Source: Microbulbifer yueqingensis
GTDB taxonomy: Bacteria > Pseudomonadota > Gammaproteobacteria > Pseudomonadales > Cellvibrionaceae
Direction of reading: 5' to 3'
Assembly: GCF_900100355.1 (NCBI RefSeq)
Contig: NZ_FNFH01000005.1
Span: 124,001-188,000, forward strand
Length of the DNA stretch: 64,000 nucleotides
Positions 55,580-64,000 of this stretch are shown here, piece after piece. The notes under the pieces were generated by a model that saw only the letters and a list, made by a program, of their open reading frames with translations, was not told the DNA's origin and searched no databases. Within the stretch, counting starts at the first letter, position 1. The number at the start of each line of letters is the position of its first letter. A program made the translations under genes and the position numbers.

Positions 55580-56194
55580 GTGAGTTACCAGCTGCTGATT
55601 GCCGATGACCATCCGCTGTACCGGGATGCCCTGGCCACAACGCTGACCCGCCATTTCCAGTCCAGCGCCCTGCTGCAAAGTGAGGACCTGGACTCCACCC
55701 TGGCCCAGCTCAATTCCCACGACGTGGACCTGCTGCTGCTGGACCTGAACATGCCCGGCAGCGAGGGGTTCAACGGGCTGGCACAGATCCGCCATGATTT
55801 CCCGGCCATCCCGGTAGTGGTGGTTTCCGGCAGTGACAACAATACCGTGGTGCAGCAGGCGGCTGGACTCGGTGCCAGCGGTTTCCTCTCCAAAACTGCA
55901 CAGCCGCAGGAGATTGCCGAGTGCATCGCCGCGGTGCTGGACGGAGAGCAGTGGTTCAATGAGGAAGCGCTGGCGGAGGAAGACGGCCTTGGCCAGCGGC
56001 TCGGGCTGCTGACACCGCAACAGCTGCGCATTTTCCATATGATTGCCCAGGGCCAGCTGAACAAGCAGATCGCCTACGAGCTGGAGATCACCGAGCCCAC
56101 GGTCAAGAGTCACGTCACTGCGATACTGCGCAAACTGGAGCTACGCGACCGCAAGCAGCTTATCCGCGAAGCACAGGTGCTGGTGCAATTCTGA
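55580..56194 (+). CDS. NarL/FixJ-type response regulator
   Basis: A 204-residue regulator. The receiver domain has IADDHPLYRDAL (acidic pair Asp9-Asp10 region), the phospho-acceptor Asp in LLLLDLNMPG (near 54) and VVSGSDN (Thr/Ser position); Lys is in FLSKTAQP. The C-terminal LuxR HTH is LTPQQLRIFHMIAQGQLNKQIAYELEITEPTVKSHVTAILRKL (about residues 145-187). The start is GTG at 55580. No histidine kinase gene is adjacent; it is the neighbour of 3-hydroxybutyrate dehydrogenase in the same direction, so it might regulate that gene, but it might also be an orphan. Confidence 0.9.
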   Translation: MSYQLLIADDHPLYRDALATTLTRHFQSSALLQSEDLDSTLAQLNSHDVDLLLLDLNMPGSEGFNGLAQIRHDFPAIPVVVVSGSDNNTVVQQAAGLGASGFLSKTAQPQEIAECIAAVLDGEQWFNEEALAEEDGLGQRLGLLTPQQLRIFHMIAQGQLNKQIAYELEITEPTVKSHVTAILRKLELRDRKQLIREAQVLVQF

Positions 56195-56210
56195 CGGCAC
56201 CGATTGCCAG

Positions 56211-56804
56211 TTATCGCCCGTCACCTGGCTGCTGGTGAAACTCCACCGGAACCGGCCGGGAATCGAAATTCAGTATCCTGATCACGAGCCTGCGGTTCTT
56301 TTTCTGTCCCGCCGGGGAAGTGTTGTCCGCAATCGGCCGGGTATCCCCAAAACCTTCTGAGGTCACCCGCTCGGCGGCGACGCCCCGCTCCACCAGGAAC
56401 TGCCGCACCCAGTCGGCGCGGGCCTGCGAGAGCCTGCGGTTCTTGTCCGGTTCGCCCTCATTATCGGTGTGGCCCTCGATGGCGATGCGCAGCGAGGGGT
56501 AATCCCGCATGATGACCAGCAGCGCCTCGAGATCTGCCAGGGTATCCATCCTCGGTGCAAACCCTCCCGGCTCAAAGCGGACCCCCAGCGTGAACTCATT
56601 GCCATCTTCACGGGGTTTGCCGCGCAGGTAGCGCACCATCTCGTCACCGAACGGGTTCGACTCCCGCGCCAGCTGTTCCGCCGCGCCGGCCTGCACGTTG
56701 GGCAGCGGCTCGAGCGCATATTTGCGGTTGGGGTCATCGTAGCAGGCGGCCAGGCAGACCGTGGCCACCAGCACGAACAGAGGGCCACAGGTAACTCGGG
56801 TCAT
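56211..56804 (-). CDS. OmpA-like (Pal-type) peptidoglycan-binding lipoprotein
   Basis: A 197-residue outer-membrane lipoprotein: MTRVTCGPLFVLVATVCLAAC carries lipobox LAAC. The C-terminal OmpA domain (about 75-190) contains IEGHTDNEGEPDKNRRLSQARADWVRQFLVERGV and SEGFGDTRPIADN, with the Asp and Arg contacts for meso-diaminopimelate. The ATG at 56804 follows GGGAG; longer open frame upstream to 56951 is spurious. It converges with the regulator gene. Stabilises the envelope by tethering the outer membrane to peptidoglycan. Confidence 0.88.
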   Translation of the reverse strand: MTRVTCGPLFVLVATVCLAACYDDPNRKYALEPLPNVQAGAAEQLARESNPFGDEMVRYLRGKPREDGNEFTLGVRFEPGGFAPRMDTLADLEALLVIMRDYPSLRIAIEGHTDNEGEPDKNRRLSQARADWVRQFLVERGVAAERVTSEGFGDTRPIADNTSPAGQKKNRRLVIRILNFDSRPVPVEFHQQPGDGR

Positions 56805-56944
56805 CAGGACGGCTCCCGGACTGACAGGCGTGTTATTCATTGTAGACAATGCTCTCGAACGGCACCCACGCGCGCTTTTTACCGACCGCATGTCCCACAC
56901 CCTAGGATAGGGAGCCCGAGGATCTCTTGCCGCAGGAGAGGCTG

Positions 56945-57685
56945 ATGGCATTCGTATCCAGGATATTGCTGGGACTACTGCTGCTGGGTGCCGCTGTCGC
57001 GCTGACGGATTCGCCCCAGCTGCTCACCGTAAACCCGGGCGAGGCCCTGCTGGATTCCAAGCGCGGGCTCCACGAGACCCTCACCTGGCGCCTGGCCAGT
57101 CCCGGCGGGGCCACTTCATCCCACGGAGAGTTCGTCAACCTGGATAACAACCGGGTACTCGCGCGCGTGGATAAATCGCTGGCAATGGGTGCCGATCGCG
57201 GCCGCCTGAGCGAGTCGGTCCGGTTGTCACCGCGCCAGGCCGAGGCCTGGTACAGCGAAGGTGTGCGCCGGCTCGGTTACCGCCGCACTTTTTCCGGCCC
57301 GGCCGGCAGCCTCTCGAACACGGTGGTCATCGACCTGGGCGCCAGCGGCCGGCTGGTGGACCTGCAGGCAATACCGGGCCGCCAGTCGCTGACGGAAGAT
57401 TCGCGGGAAATGATGGTGCAGTGGCAGCTGCGCGGCGATATCGGTGGCGTCCGCGCAAGCTCAGAGACCGGGTATTTCACTGTGGCCGACCGGGTGGTTT
57501 ACACCACCGGCGAGCCCCTGTTTACCGATGGCAGCGGGCTGCTCACCGAGAGGGTGCGTATCCCCCCGTGGCTGGTGGCCGACCTGCTGGATGGCGGCAT
57601 CGACCAGCTCGAGTACCATCGCACCTTCACCGACAGCCGCGGTGGCCGCCGCAGCGCCACGGTGACCCTGGATCTGGAGCCCTGA
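56945..57685 (+). CDS. Secreted protein with an internal duplication
   Basis: A 246-residue protein from ATG 56945 (AGGAG ahead) with an N-terminal signal or anchor (MAFVSRILLGLLLLGAAVALT). Two halves repeat each other: LHETLTWRLASPGG... SLAMGADRGRLSESVRLSPRQAEAWYSEGVRRLGYRRTF and SREMMVQWQLRGDIGG... FTDGSGLLTERVRIPPWLVADLLDGGIDQLEYHRTF, each ending in a strand such as TVVIDLGA / TVTLDLEP. Roughly 100 residues per unit. Beta-rich, periplasmic or surface. Not recognised; function unknown. It is divergent from the OmpA-like lipoprotein gene. Confidence 0.65.
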   Translation: MAFVSRILLGLLLLGAAVALTDSPQLLTVNPGEALLDSKRGLHETLTWRLASPGGATSSHGEFVNLDNNRVLARVDKSLAMGADRGRLSESVRLSPRQAEAWYSEGVRRLGYRRTFSGPAGSLSNTVVIDLGASGRLVDLQAIPGRQSLTEDSREMMVQWQLRGDIGGVRASSETGYFTVADRVVYTTGEPLFTDGSGLLTERVRIPPWLVADLLDGGIDQLEYHRTFTDSRGGRRSATVTLDLEP

Positions 57686-57701
57686 CGCCTTAACCCGGGA
57701 C

Positions 57702-58349
57702 CTAAAGGTGGTCCAGCACCGCCAGCAGGTCGTCGACCACGCGCGCGCCCTCGTGCTCCAGCTGTGGCGCCCGCACCGGATGGCGACTGTAGCCGACCAC
57801 CGGCATGCCCGCCGCCACCGCCGCTTTCACCCCGGCGATAGAGTCCTCCACCACCAGGCAGCGTTGCGGCTCCACGCCCATGCTGTGCGCGGCATGCAGG
57901 AACAGGTCCGGCCAGGGCTTGCCGCGACTGACGTCATCCGCACTGAAGATACGCCCGTTGAAATACTCGAACAGGCCAGTCTTGTTCAGGGTGAGCTGCA
58001 TTTTCTCGTGGGAGCCGGAGGAGGCGACGCAGCTGGGCAGGTTCACCTGCAGCAGGTGATCGAGCAGGCCCTCGATTCCCGCCACCGGCTGCAACTCGCG
58101 GTGAAACGCCTCGCGGATGCGCCGTTCGGTGTTGGCGAAGTAATTGTCCGGCAGGGGCCCACCGTAGCGGGTCTCGATCTCCAGCAGGCAATCCCGCGCC
58201 GGCCTGCCGCTGAACTGCTCATCGAGTTCCTCGGCGGTGGTCTGCATGCCGAGCCTGTTCATCTCCTCGGCCAGCACGCGACAGACAATCGTCTCGCTGT
58301 CCACCAGCACACCGTCGCAGTCGAAAATTACCAGTTCAGTGGCGAACAT
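57702..58349 (-). CDS. HAD superfamily hydrolase, beta-phosphoglucomutase/phosphatase-like
   Basis: A 215-residue HAD subfamily IA enzyme. The nucleophile motif is VIFDCDGVLVDSE (Asp10 and Asp12), a four-helix cap follows (20-85), then motif II SSGSHEK (near 114), the Lys in GKPWPD (near 147) and motif IV VVEDSIAGVKAA (near 163). The pattern is that of broad phosphatases or beta-phosphoglucomutase relatives (YieH-like); the substrate is not set. ATG at 58349; it converges with the duplicated secreted protein gene. Confidence 0.88.
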   Translation of the reverse strand: MFATELVIFDCDGVLVDSETIVCRVLAEEMNRLGMQTTAEELDEQFSGRPARDCLLEIETRYGGPLPDNYFANTERRIREAFHRELQPVAGIEGLLDHLLQVNLPSCVASSGSHEKMQLTLNKTGLFEYFNGRIFSADDVSRGKPWPDLFLHAAHSMGVEPQRCLVVEDSIAGVKAAVAAGMPVVGYSRHPVRAPQLEHEGARVVDDLLAVLDHL

Positions 58350-58390
58350 CGTTGCGGACCATCCGTATTGCCCAACTCAAACTATCGCGC

Positions 58391-58756
58391 TCAACTCGCG
58401 GAGAGAAGCAGCAGGCCCAGCAGTATGCCGATGGCCGCACTGACCCTCAGGAAGGTATCGTTGCCGTGGGCAATCCTGATAGCCAGTGCCTTGCTCCGCT
58501 CGAAGCCGATATGCAGCATATAGGCCCCCGCCAGCACCAGCAGTACCCCCAGGGCATTGAACAATACGTTCCACGCGCGGGTGTCGGCGATCAACAGCAG
58601 GATCAGGCCCACCACCAGCCGCCCCCAGGCGGAGATTGCGTAGCCGGTCTCGTTGAGGCGCTCGCTCAGGCTGCGCGCCAGCCCCGGCTTGGCAATCACC
58701 GCGATGGACAGCACCAGGATAGCGAGTCCCAGGAACCACAGAACCAGTTTAACCAT
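58391..58756 (-). CDS. Hypothetical three- to four-helix membrane protein
   Basis: A 121-residue membrane protein from ATG 58756, preceded by GGAGAGGG. Hydrophobic segments lie at about 4-22, 45-58, 66-83 and 103-118; between the first two is LARSLSERLNETGYAISAWGRLV. Not recognised. Its stop is 41 bases before the HAD gene start, so the two may be transcribed together. Function unknown. Confidence 0.65.
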   Translation of the reverse strand: MVKLVLWFLGLAILVLSIAVIAKPGLARSLSERLNETGYAISAWGRLVVGLILLLIADTRAWNVLFNALGVLLVLAGAYMLHIGFERSKALAIRIAHGNDTFLRVSAAIGILLGLLLLSAS

Positions 58757-58838
58757 CACACCCTCTCCCTGTATGGATGACACTGTATTTGTGCCAAGGT
58801 TAACCCGGCAGCGGGCGATTGAGAAATACCGTCATTCC

Positions 58839-59582
58839 TCAGAGGTCGCCCCACTGGTACTGCAGCACGGAGAGCGCTGCCACCGGTGCCGTCTCGGTGC
58901 GCAGCACCCTTGGCCCCAGGCGCAGTGGCTTGAAATCGCGCGCCAGCGCCGCATCGATCTCGGCGGCGGAGAGCCCGCCCTCCGGCCCCACCAACAGCAG
59001 TGCCGATGCCGGCCAGCCCTGCCCGGCCCCGAGTTCCCGCAGGTGCTTGTCCGTGCGGTGATGAAGCACCAGTTTCAGGTCGGTGTCTCCGCTATCGGTT
59101 TGCTCCAGGTAGGAGGCAAATTTTTGCGGGGTGGCCACGTCTGGTACCCGGTTCCGCGCGCACTGCTCGCAGGCACTTACGGCCACCTGCCGCCAGTGGG
59201 CGACCTTTTTTTCCAGCCGCTCGCCCTTCAGTTTCACTTCGCAGCGCTCGGTAAACAGGGGCTGGATACGCGCCACCCCCAGCTCGGTGGCCTTCTGCAC
59301 CACCCAGTCGAAGCGATCGCCGCGGGAGATGCCGATGGCCAGGGTCAGCGCCAGGGGGGATTCGCGGTTGTCGCCGTGAAAGTCGCCGAGCCGCACCCGG
59401 GCCCGCTTGCCCGCCTCCACCAGCTCCGCGCTGTATTCACCGCCGCGGCCGTCGAACAGCACCAGTGGCCGGCCGACCTGTAGCCGCAGCACCTTGACCA
59501 GGTGGCGGCTGGCGCCCTCATCCAGCTCGACTTCATTTTGCCCCGCCAGGGGCTCATGGCTGTAGATACGCGGCACGCGCAT
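58839..59582 (-). CDS. rsmE: 16S rRNA (uracil1498-N3)-methyltransferase
   Basis: A 247-residue SPOUT-class RNA methyltransferase. It starts MRVPRIYSHEPLAGQNEVELDEGASRHLVKVLRL and has the N-terminal PUA-like domain, WVVQKATELGVARIQPLFTERCEV (near 95-118), LLLVGPEGGLSAAEID (SAM-binding knot, near 198-213) and the final LGPRVLRTETAPVAAL. The full length is typical of RsmE. A bidirectional terminator-like hairpin is upstream, separating it from the RND efflux genes on the same strand. Confidence 0.96.
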   Translation of the reverse strand: MRVPRIYSHEPLAGQNEVELDEGASRHLVKVLRLQVGRPLVLFDGRGGEYSAELVEAGKRARVRLGDFHGDNRESPLALTLAIGISRGDRFDWVVQKATELGVARIQPLFTERCEVKLKGERLEKKVAHWRQVAVSACEQCARNRVPDVATPQKFASYLEQTDSGDTDLKLVLHHRTDKHLRELGAGQGWPASALLLVGPEGGLSAAEIDAALARDFKPLRLGPRVLRTETAPVAALSVLQYQWGDL

Positions 59583-59618
59583 GGGGGCGAATCCTCGAGT
59601 CAGTGAAAGGTATATACG

Positions 59619-59645
59619 AAAACGCCGACTCGGGGTCGGCGTTTT
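59619..59645 (-). terminator. Terminator between RND permease and rsmE
   Basis: AAAACGCCGAC (59619-59629) pairs with GTCGGCGTTTT (59635-59645) around a 5-base loop. Both strands give a run of four T after the stem, so it can act in either direction; it lies just beyond the RND permease stop, where minus-strand transcription of that operon should end. Confidence 0.85.
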
Positions 59646-59660
59646 CTCCAGGACGGTAGT

Positions 59661-62600
59661 TTAGGTGTTTTCGGGACTGGGCGACAATTCCCCGCTCGCG
59701 CCCCGGCGACGATGCACCTTGTCGCGCAACACCTCGATCACCTTGTAGAGGTTGGGCACCAGGATCAGCGTCACCGCAGTGGCGAAGAGAACGCCGAAGG
59801 CGAGGCTCACCACCATCGGGATCAGGAACTGCGCCTGGATAGAGCGCTCGAACATGATCGGCACCAGCCCCACGAAAGTGGTGATGGAGGTCAGGATAAT
59901 CGGCCGGAAACGATCGCGGCCGGCCTGGACCACCGCGTCCATCACCGCCATACCTTCTGCCCGCAGCTGGTTGATGCGATCCATCAATACCAGGTTGTCG
60001 TTCACCACCACCCCCGCAGCAGCCAAGAAACCCAGCATCGACATCATGCTGATATCGTAGCCGAACATCAGGTGACCGACGATGGCACCGAAGAAGCCGA
60101 ACGGCACCGCGGTGAGGATCAGCAGCGGCTGGGAATACGACCGGAAGGCGATCGCCAGCAGCGCGTAAATGGTGAAAAGCGAAAAGCCGAAGAACATGAG
60201 CAGCGCCCAGAGAAATTCATTGGCTTCCCGCATCTCTCCGGCGGTCTGCAGCTTGAATCCGCGGAACTTCTGCTCCCAGCCGGGCACCTTCTTTTCCCGC
60301 AGTTCTTTCAGGATTTCATGCGCCGAAGCAGCGCCGGGAGTCAGCTCGGCAGTGATGCGCACCGTGCGCTCGCGGTCGTGGCGGCGGATAGTGGTGTAGC
60401 CGGGCACGTAGACTGCATCGGCCACGGCGCTGAACGGCACCTCGCCCTCGCTGGTGCGGATGCGGATGCGATCGATCTGGTCCTCGCTGGCGCGCTCCTC
60501 CTCCGGGTAGCGTACCATCACCCGCACGTCCTCGCGGCCGCGGGGAATGCGCTGTACTTCCTCGCCGTAGAAGCCCTGGCGTACCTGCTTGGCCACCTGG
60601 GCCAGGCCGATACCCATATTGGTGGCGTGGGGCTTGAGCTGTATCTCGATATCCTGGCGAGCGCTGACCAGGTCGTCGCGCACGTCATAGACACCGGCAA
60701 ACCCGTTGAGTGCTTCTTTTACCGCGTCGGCGGCTGCACGCATTTCGTCCATGTTGCCCGACGAGGTGCTCAGGTTCAGGGACATGCCCGAGCCGCCGTC
60801 GTTGATGGTGTGCTGGATACGCATCTCCTCGACACTGGCGGGCAACTCGCCGATATACTCGCGCCAGCGCATGGATAGCGTCTCGGAAGTGACATCCCGG
60901 TGCTCGCCATCTTTCAGCTGCAGCAGCACGGTCACATTGCCGCGCCACAGGAATGCCATGGTGTTTTCGACGAACGGCTCGCCGCCATTCATCTCCAGCA
61001 TCTCCGGGTCCTTGGCGAGCCTTTCACCCGCCCGCTCGACCTGCTCCATGACCCGCTTGGTTTCCTCGAAGGATTCGCCCGGCGCCATGGTGGTGCGCAG
61101 CTGCAGCAGGTCAGAGGGCACTTTCGGTGAAAATGAGAAGCCGAGGTAGTTCCCCGCGGCCACAGCGAACGACAGGAACAGCGCCATCACGAAGATCATT
61201 ACCGTGGCACGGCTGTTACCCAGCGACTTCTCCAGCAACGGCATATAGTACTTGTCGCCGGCGCTCTTCATGGCGCCGGCAAAGCGACCGCGCAGGTTCT
61301 GCAGTTTTCTGCCGATACCGGAAGTGGCCTGCTTCTCGGGCTTCATGCCCACCAGGTGTGCGGGCAGGATCAGCAGCGATTCCACCAGCGAGAAGAACAG
61401 GCACAGCAGCACCACCACCGGCAGGGCCAGCATCATCTGGGCGGTCACGCCGGGCAGTAACAGCATGGGCACGAAGAACACCATGGTGGAGACCACGGCA
61501 AAGATCACCGGCGCCGATACCTGCTTCACCCCCTGCTCGGCCGCCTCCAGGCCGGTTATGCCCCTGTCGTGGGCCGCGTGCACCGCCTCGCCGACAATAA
61601 TGGCATCGTCCACGACGATACCGAGGATTAAAAGGAAGGCGAACAGCGACAGCATGTTCAGGGTCACGCCGGTGGCCGGCAGCAACCAGAAGGCGCCCAT
61701 AAAGGCGGTTGCGATCCCCACCGTCACCCAGATGGCCAGGGCCGGGCGCAGGAACAGCATCAGCAGTATAAATACCAGCACCAGGCCCCCGAGCGCATTG
61801 CCGGCCAGCAGTTCCATCCGCCCCTCGAAGGCCTCGGAGAAGTCGAACCAGATCTCGAATTCCATACCGGGCGGCAGCTGCTCGCGTGCCTCGGCCATGA
61901 AATTCTTGATGTGCTCGGCGGTGGCCACCACGTCCAGCGGTTCGCCCTGCATTACGCGCAGGTTCATGGCCGGCTTGCCGTTGAAGCGGATCACCGAGCC
62001 CTCTTCCTCGAAGCCGTCCCTGATCTCGGCCACGTCGCCCAGCAGCAGGCGCGTGCCGTCGGCGCGGCTCACTAGCGGGATACGTGCGAATTCGTCAGCG
62101 GTGTATGCCTGGCCGCGCGTCTGTACCTGGATATCGCCCCGGTCCGAACGCACCATGCCGGCCGGCAGGTCCAGCGAGGAGCGACGCACCGCGTTGGCCA
62201 CGTCGTCGAAGCTCAGGTTATAGCGGCGCAGGTCCAGCTCGGAGACCTCGATGGACACCTCGTCGGCACGGTCACCCCAGACATCCACCCGGCGCACGCC
62301 CGGCAGCAGCATCAGCTTGTCGCGCAGGTCCAGGGCAGTGTCTTTCAGCTGGTGCGGCGAGACGGGACCGCCGATGGCGATCATCATCATCTGCTGCTCC
62401 CACTCCTGCAGCGCCACCACCGGCCGCTCGATATCCGAGGGGAAGGTATTGATGCTGTCCACCTGCACCTTGATATCGTTAAGGAGGCGCAGCTGGTCGT
62501 AGCCGTCCACTGCCTCGACCCGCACGGAGCTGTGGCTGCGACGGGACCAGGAGTTTACTTCCTTGATGCCCTTCACCTCGGAAATGGCCTGCTCCACCCG

Positions 62601-62798
62601 CTGGGTGACCTGCTGTTCCACCTCCGCGGGCCCCGCGCCGGGATAGCTGATATCCACCGTTACGATGCCCGGGTTCAGGGTCGGGAATACCTCGCGGCCA
62701 ATCTTGAACATCCCGATTACCCCGCCGATGATGATCATGATCATCAGCAGGTTGGCTGCCTTACTGTTGCGTACGAACCATCCGATTATGCCCTGCAT
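59661..62798 (-). CDS. RND efflux permease, HAE1-type
   Basis: A 1045-residue inner-membrane pump with two periplasmic loops and twelve membrane helices. The N-terminal helix MQGIIGWFVRNSKAANLLMIMIIIGGVIGMFKIGREVFPTLNPG, the central LILGIVVDDAIIVGEAVHAAHDRG (helix 4 with the proton-relay Asp pair, about 395-418) and the second-half FLAAAGVVVNDNLVLMDRINQL (helix 10) are all canonical. It uses the proton gradient to export compounds; substrate unknown. It is preceded by its adaptor gene with a two-base gap; no outer-membrane channel gene is seen, so an unlinked TolC-type partner is needed. Confidence 0.94.
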   Translation of the reverse strand: MQGIIGWFVRNSKAANLLMIMIIIGGVIGMFKIGREVFPTLNPGIVTVDISYPGAGPAEVEQQVTQRVEQAISEVKGIKEVNSWSRRSHSSVRVEAVDGYDQLRLLNDIKVQVDSINTFPSDIERPVVALQEWEQQMMMIAIGGPVSPHQLKDTALDLRDKLMLLPGVRRVDVWGDRADEVSIEVSELDLRRYNLSFDDVANAVRRSSLDLPAGMVRSDRGDIQVQTRGQAYTADEFARIPLVSRADGTRLLLGDVAEIRDGFEEEGSVIRFNGKPAMNLRVMQGEPLDVVATAEHIKNFMAEAREQLPPGMEFEIWFDFSEAFEGRMELLAGNALGGLVLVFILLMLFLRPALAIWVTVGIATAFMGAFWLLPATGVTLNMLSLFAFLLILGIVVDDAIIVGEAVHAAHDRGITGLEAAEQGVKQVSAPVIFAVVSTMVFFVPMLLLPGVTAQMMLALPVVVLLCLFFSLVESLLILPAHLVGMKPEKQATSGIGRKLQNLRGRFAGAMKSAGDKYYMPLLEKSLGNSRATVMIFVMALFLSFAVAAGNYLGFSFSPKVPSDLLQLRTTMAPGESFEETKRVMEQVERAGERLAKDPEMLEMNGGEPFVENTMAFLWRGNVTVLLQLKDGEHRDVTSETLSMRWREYIGELPASVEEMRIQHTINDGGSGMSLNLSTSSGNMDEMRAAADAVKEALNGFAGVYDVRDDLVSARQDIEIQLKPHATNMGIGLAQVAKQVRQGFYGEEVQRIPRGREDVRVMVRYPEEERASEDQIDRIRIRTSEGEVPFSAVADAVYVPGYTTIRRHDRERTVRITAELTPGAASAHEILKELREKKVPGWEQKFRGFKLQTAGEMREANEFLWALLMFFGFSLFTIYALLAIAFRSYSQPLLILTAVPFGFFGAIVGHLMFGYDISMMSMLGFLAAAGVVVNDNLVLMDRINQLRAEGMAVMDAVVQAGRDRFRPIILTSITTFVGLVPIMFERSIQAQFLIPMVVSLAFGVLFATAVTLILVPNLYKVIEVLRDKVHRRRGASGELSPSPENT

Positions 62799-62800
62799 AT

Positions 62801-64000
62801 TCAGCGCGCTCCCTGCACGGTACCGCCGGCGCTGGCGGCGACGCCGCCTTCGGCCGCGGGCTGTTCACTCGCTTCCTCATCGCCGAGGATGAGACCGGCC
62901 GGCTTCTCGTTCAGCGGGTTGGCGGTGATCACCATGCCCTCGCGGGAATAGCCCAGGCTGGAAACGATGACGCGTTCGCCCGGCTCGATATCACCGCGCA
63001 CCCACACCTCATCGCCCACGGTCTGCAGCAGCTCGACGGTCTTGAAGCGCAGCTTGTTCTCGGCGTCCAGCACCAGCAGGTGGTCGCCTTCGTGGATGGC
63101 CTGGCGCGGCAGGCGAGCCACGTCATCAAAGGTCTTGCCGGCGATGTCCGCCTCGACGAACAGGCCATTCACCAGCGGCGCCCCACCCTCGTAGGGGGCC
63201 TTCACCTGGGCGACGGCGTAGACGAAACGGCTGTTGGGGTCGATGTTGGCCTCGGTGCGCACCAGCTGGCCGCGCCACTCTTGTTCCTGGCCGGCAATCC
63301 TCGCCTTCAGGCGCACCGCCGGGCCGTTGTCGATGGCCTTGCCCAGGGGCAGCTCCAGCAGGGCCAGCTGGCGGTCGGTAAGGGGCAGGCGCACTTCGGC
63401 GACACCGGTGCTGTGGATTTTCGCCAGCCGGGTGCCCGGCGTCACGTACTGGCCGAGGTCGACATAGGTCTCCACCACGCGGCCGGCGAAGGGTGTCTGC
63501 ACCCGCGTGCGCTCCAGGTCGAGCCGGGCCTGGTCGCGGTCGGCGCGCGCCGCCGCCACTGCCGCCTCGGCTGCGGCCAGCTGGGGCTTGCGCAGGAACA
63601 GGGCGTTGGCCTCGCTGGTGCCCAGGTCGCGCCACTCGCGCTTGGCCTGCTTGGCGCGGCCCTTCTCCTGGGCCAGGGTGGCCCTGGCGTTGGCCAGTTG
63701 GGACTCGGCCCGCACCAGTTGGTGCTCGTAGTCCGCATCCTCGATCTGCAACAGCGACTGGCCGGCCTCGAAGAAGCCGCCGGCCACGAAGGCGTCGTCA
63801 ACCTTCTCGATGGCGCCACCGACGCGGGCCACCACCTCGATCTCGTGGCGGGCGCGGACGGTGCCCTGGCTGGGTACCAGCAAGGTCTGGCGGCCGGGCT
63901 TGGCGTAGAGCACATCGGCCATCGGCGGCGCCGAGGCCTCCGCGACTTTTTCCTCAGGTTTCGGCGCCAGGGCAGACACCAATCCAATCGCGACCACGCC
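62801..64000 (-). CDS. RND periplasmic adaptor (membrane fusion) protein, partial at window end
   Basis: At least 398 residues of the adaptor of the RND system. The coiled-coil hairpin is flanked by lipoyl-like halves: QGTVRARHEIEVVARVGGAIEKVDDAFVAGGFFEAGQSLLQIEDADYEHQLVRAESQLANARATL, then RVQTPFAGRVVETYVDLGQYVTPGTRLAKI. The beta-barrel domain follows (VRLPLTDRQLALLELPLG) and the membrane-proximal end includes VIVSSLGYSREGMVITANPLNE. The first in-frame GTG at 63997 is not a convincing start, since hydrophobic VAIGLVSALAP continues what should be an N-terminal anchor; the true start probably lies beyond the right edge. Confidence 0.92.
   Translation of the reverse strand, partial: GVVAIGLVSALAPKPEEKVAEASAPPMADVLYAKPGRQTLLVPSQGTVRARHEIEVVARVGGAIEKVDDAFVAGGFFEAGQSLLQIEDADYEHQLVRAESQLANARATLAQEKGRAKQAKREWRDLGTSEANALFLRKPQLAAAEAAVAAARADRDQARLDLERTRVQTPFAGRVVETYVDLGQYVTPGTRLAKIHSTGVAEVRLPLTDRQLALLELPLGKAIDNGPAVRLKARIAGQEQEWRGQLVRTEANIDPNSRFVYAVAQVKAPYEGGAPLVNGLFVEADIAGKTFDDVARLPRQAIHEGDHLLVLDAENKLRFKTVELLQTVGDEVWVRGDIEPGERVIVSSLGYSREGMVITANPLNEKPAGLILGDEEASEQPAAEGGVAASAGGTVQGAR

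Overview
The window is about 64 kb of GC-rich chromosomal DNA from a gammaproteobacterium. It is densely packed with housekeeping and catabolic genes and has few signs of mobility: no rRNA, tRNA, CRISPR array, phage or transposase was recognised. A fused BioH-BioC biotin gene, a FimX-type gene close to serB and an AhpA/YtjB gene, an efp/epmA/epmB trio and a LiuR-controlled leucine pathway all fit a free-living, probably marine relative of Pseudomonas. A Cellvibrionales member such as Microbulbifer is my best guess from gene content; no marker gene proves it.

Layout. 1-2.2 kb: small DUF3094-type protein and a long acyl-CoA dehydrogenase with a PsrA-like site in front. 2.3-8.5 kb: biotin synthesis (bioB-bioF-bioHC operon, with bioD detached beyond an L,D-transpeptidase gene) and a ComF-family gene; a BirA-type operator sits between bioB and comF. 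8.7-14 kb: FabH-like ketosynthase, AlaE-type exporter, a membrane protein with degenerate two-component domains, two membrane or envelope proteins. 14.1-21.4 kb: liuR-liuA-liuB-liuC-liuD-liuE for leucine/isovalerate breakdown, with a palindromic LiuR-type operator. 21.4-30.2 kb: ahpA-like/serB divergent pair, a 42-residue lipoprotein, an M1 aminopeptidase lipoprotein, a FimX-like c-di-GMP protein and its partner gene. 30.3-36 kb: epmB / efp-epmA, GNAT, cysE, srkA. 36-46.3 kb: accessory-looking block, mostly minus strand, holding a three-gene ketosynthase/HDO-fold oxygenase/unknown operon, a retinol-saturase-like flavoprotein, an ECF sigma/anti-sigma pair with small membrane proteins, and ohr. 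46.9-53.6 kb: the histidine utilization cluster (hutIG opposite hutC-hutU-hutH) with a perfect HutC operator. 53.7-59.6 kb: two small unusual lipoproteins, 3-hydroxybutyrate dehydrogenase, a NarL-type regulator, an OmpA-like lipoprotein, a secreted protein with an internal duplication, a HAD phosphatase and rsmE. 59.6-64 kb: an RND efflux permease with its adaptor, the adaptor running off the right edge.

How it works together. The catabolic modules (fatty acyl-CoA, leucine, histidine, 3-hydroxybutyrate) feed acetyl-CoA, acetoacetate and glutamate into central metabolism, and three of these catabolic or biosynthetic units (biotin, leu, his) have recognisable local operators. The biotin pathway supplies the cofactor needed by LiuD. 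EpmB and EpmA modify EF-P at a lysine visible in the efp product. The FimX-like protein suggests type IV pilus control by c-di-GMP.

The best candidate for an undescribed system is the minus-strand operon at 37405-40127: a StlD/DarB-like ketosynthase, an HDO/TenA-fold iron-oxygenase-like protein and an unrecognised 303-residue protein, tightly coupled in translation. All functional statements come from reading motifs and context; no database search was run.
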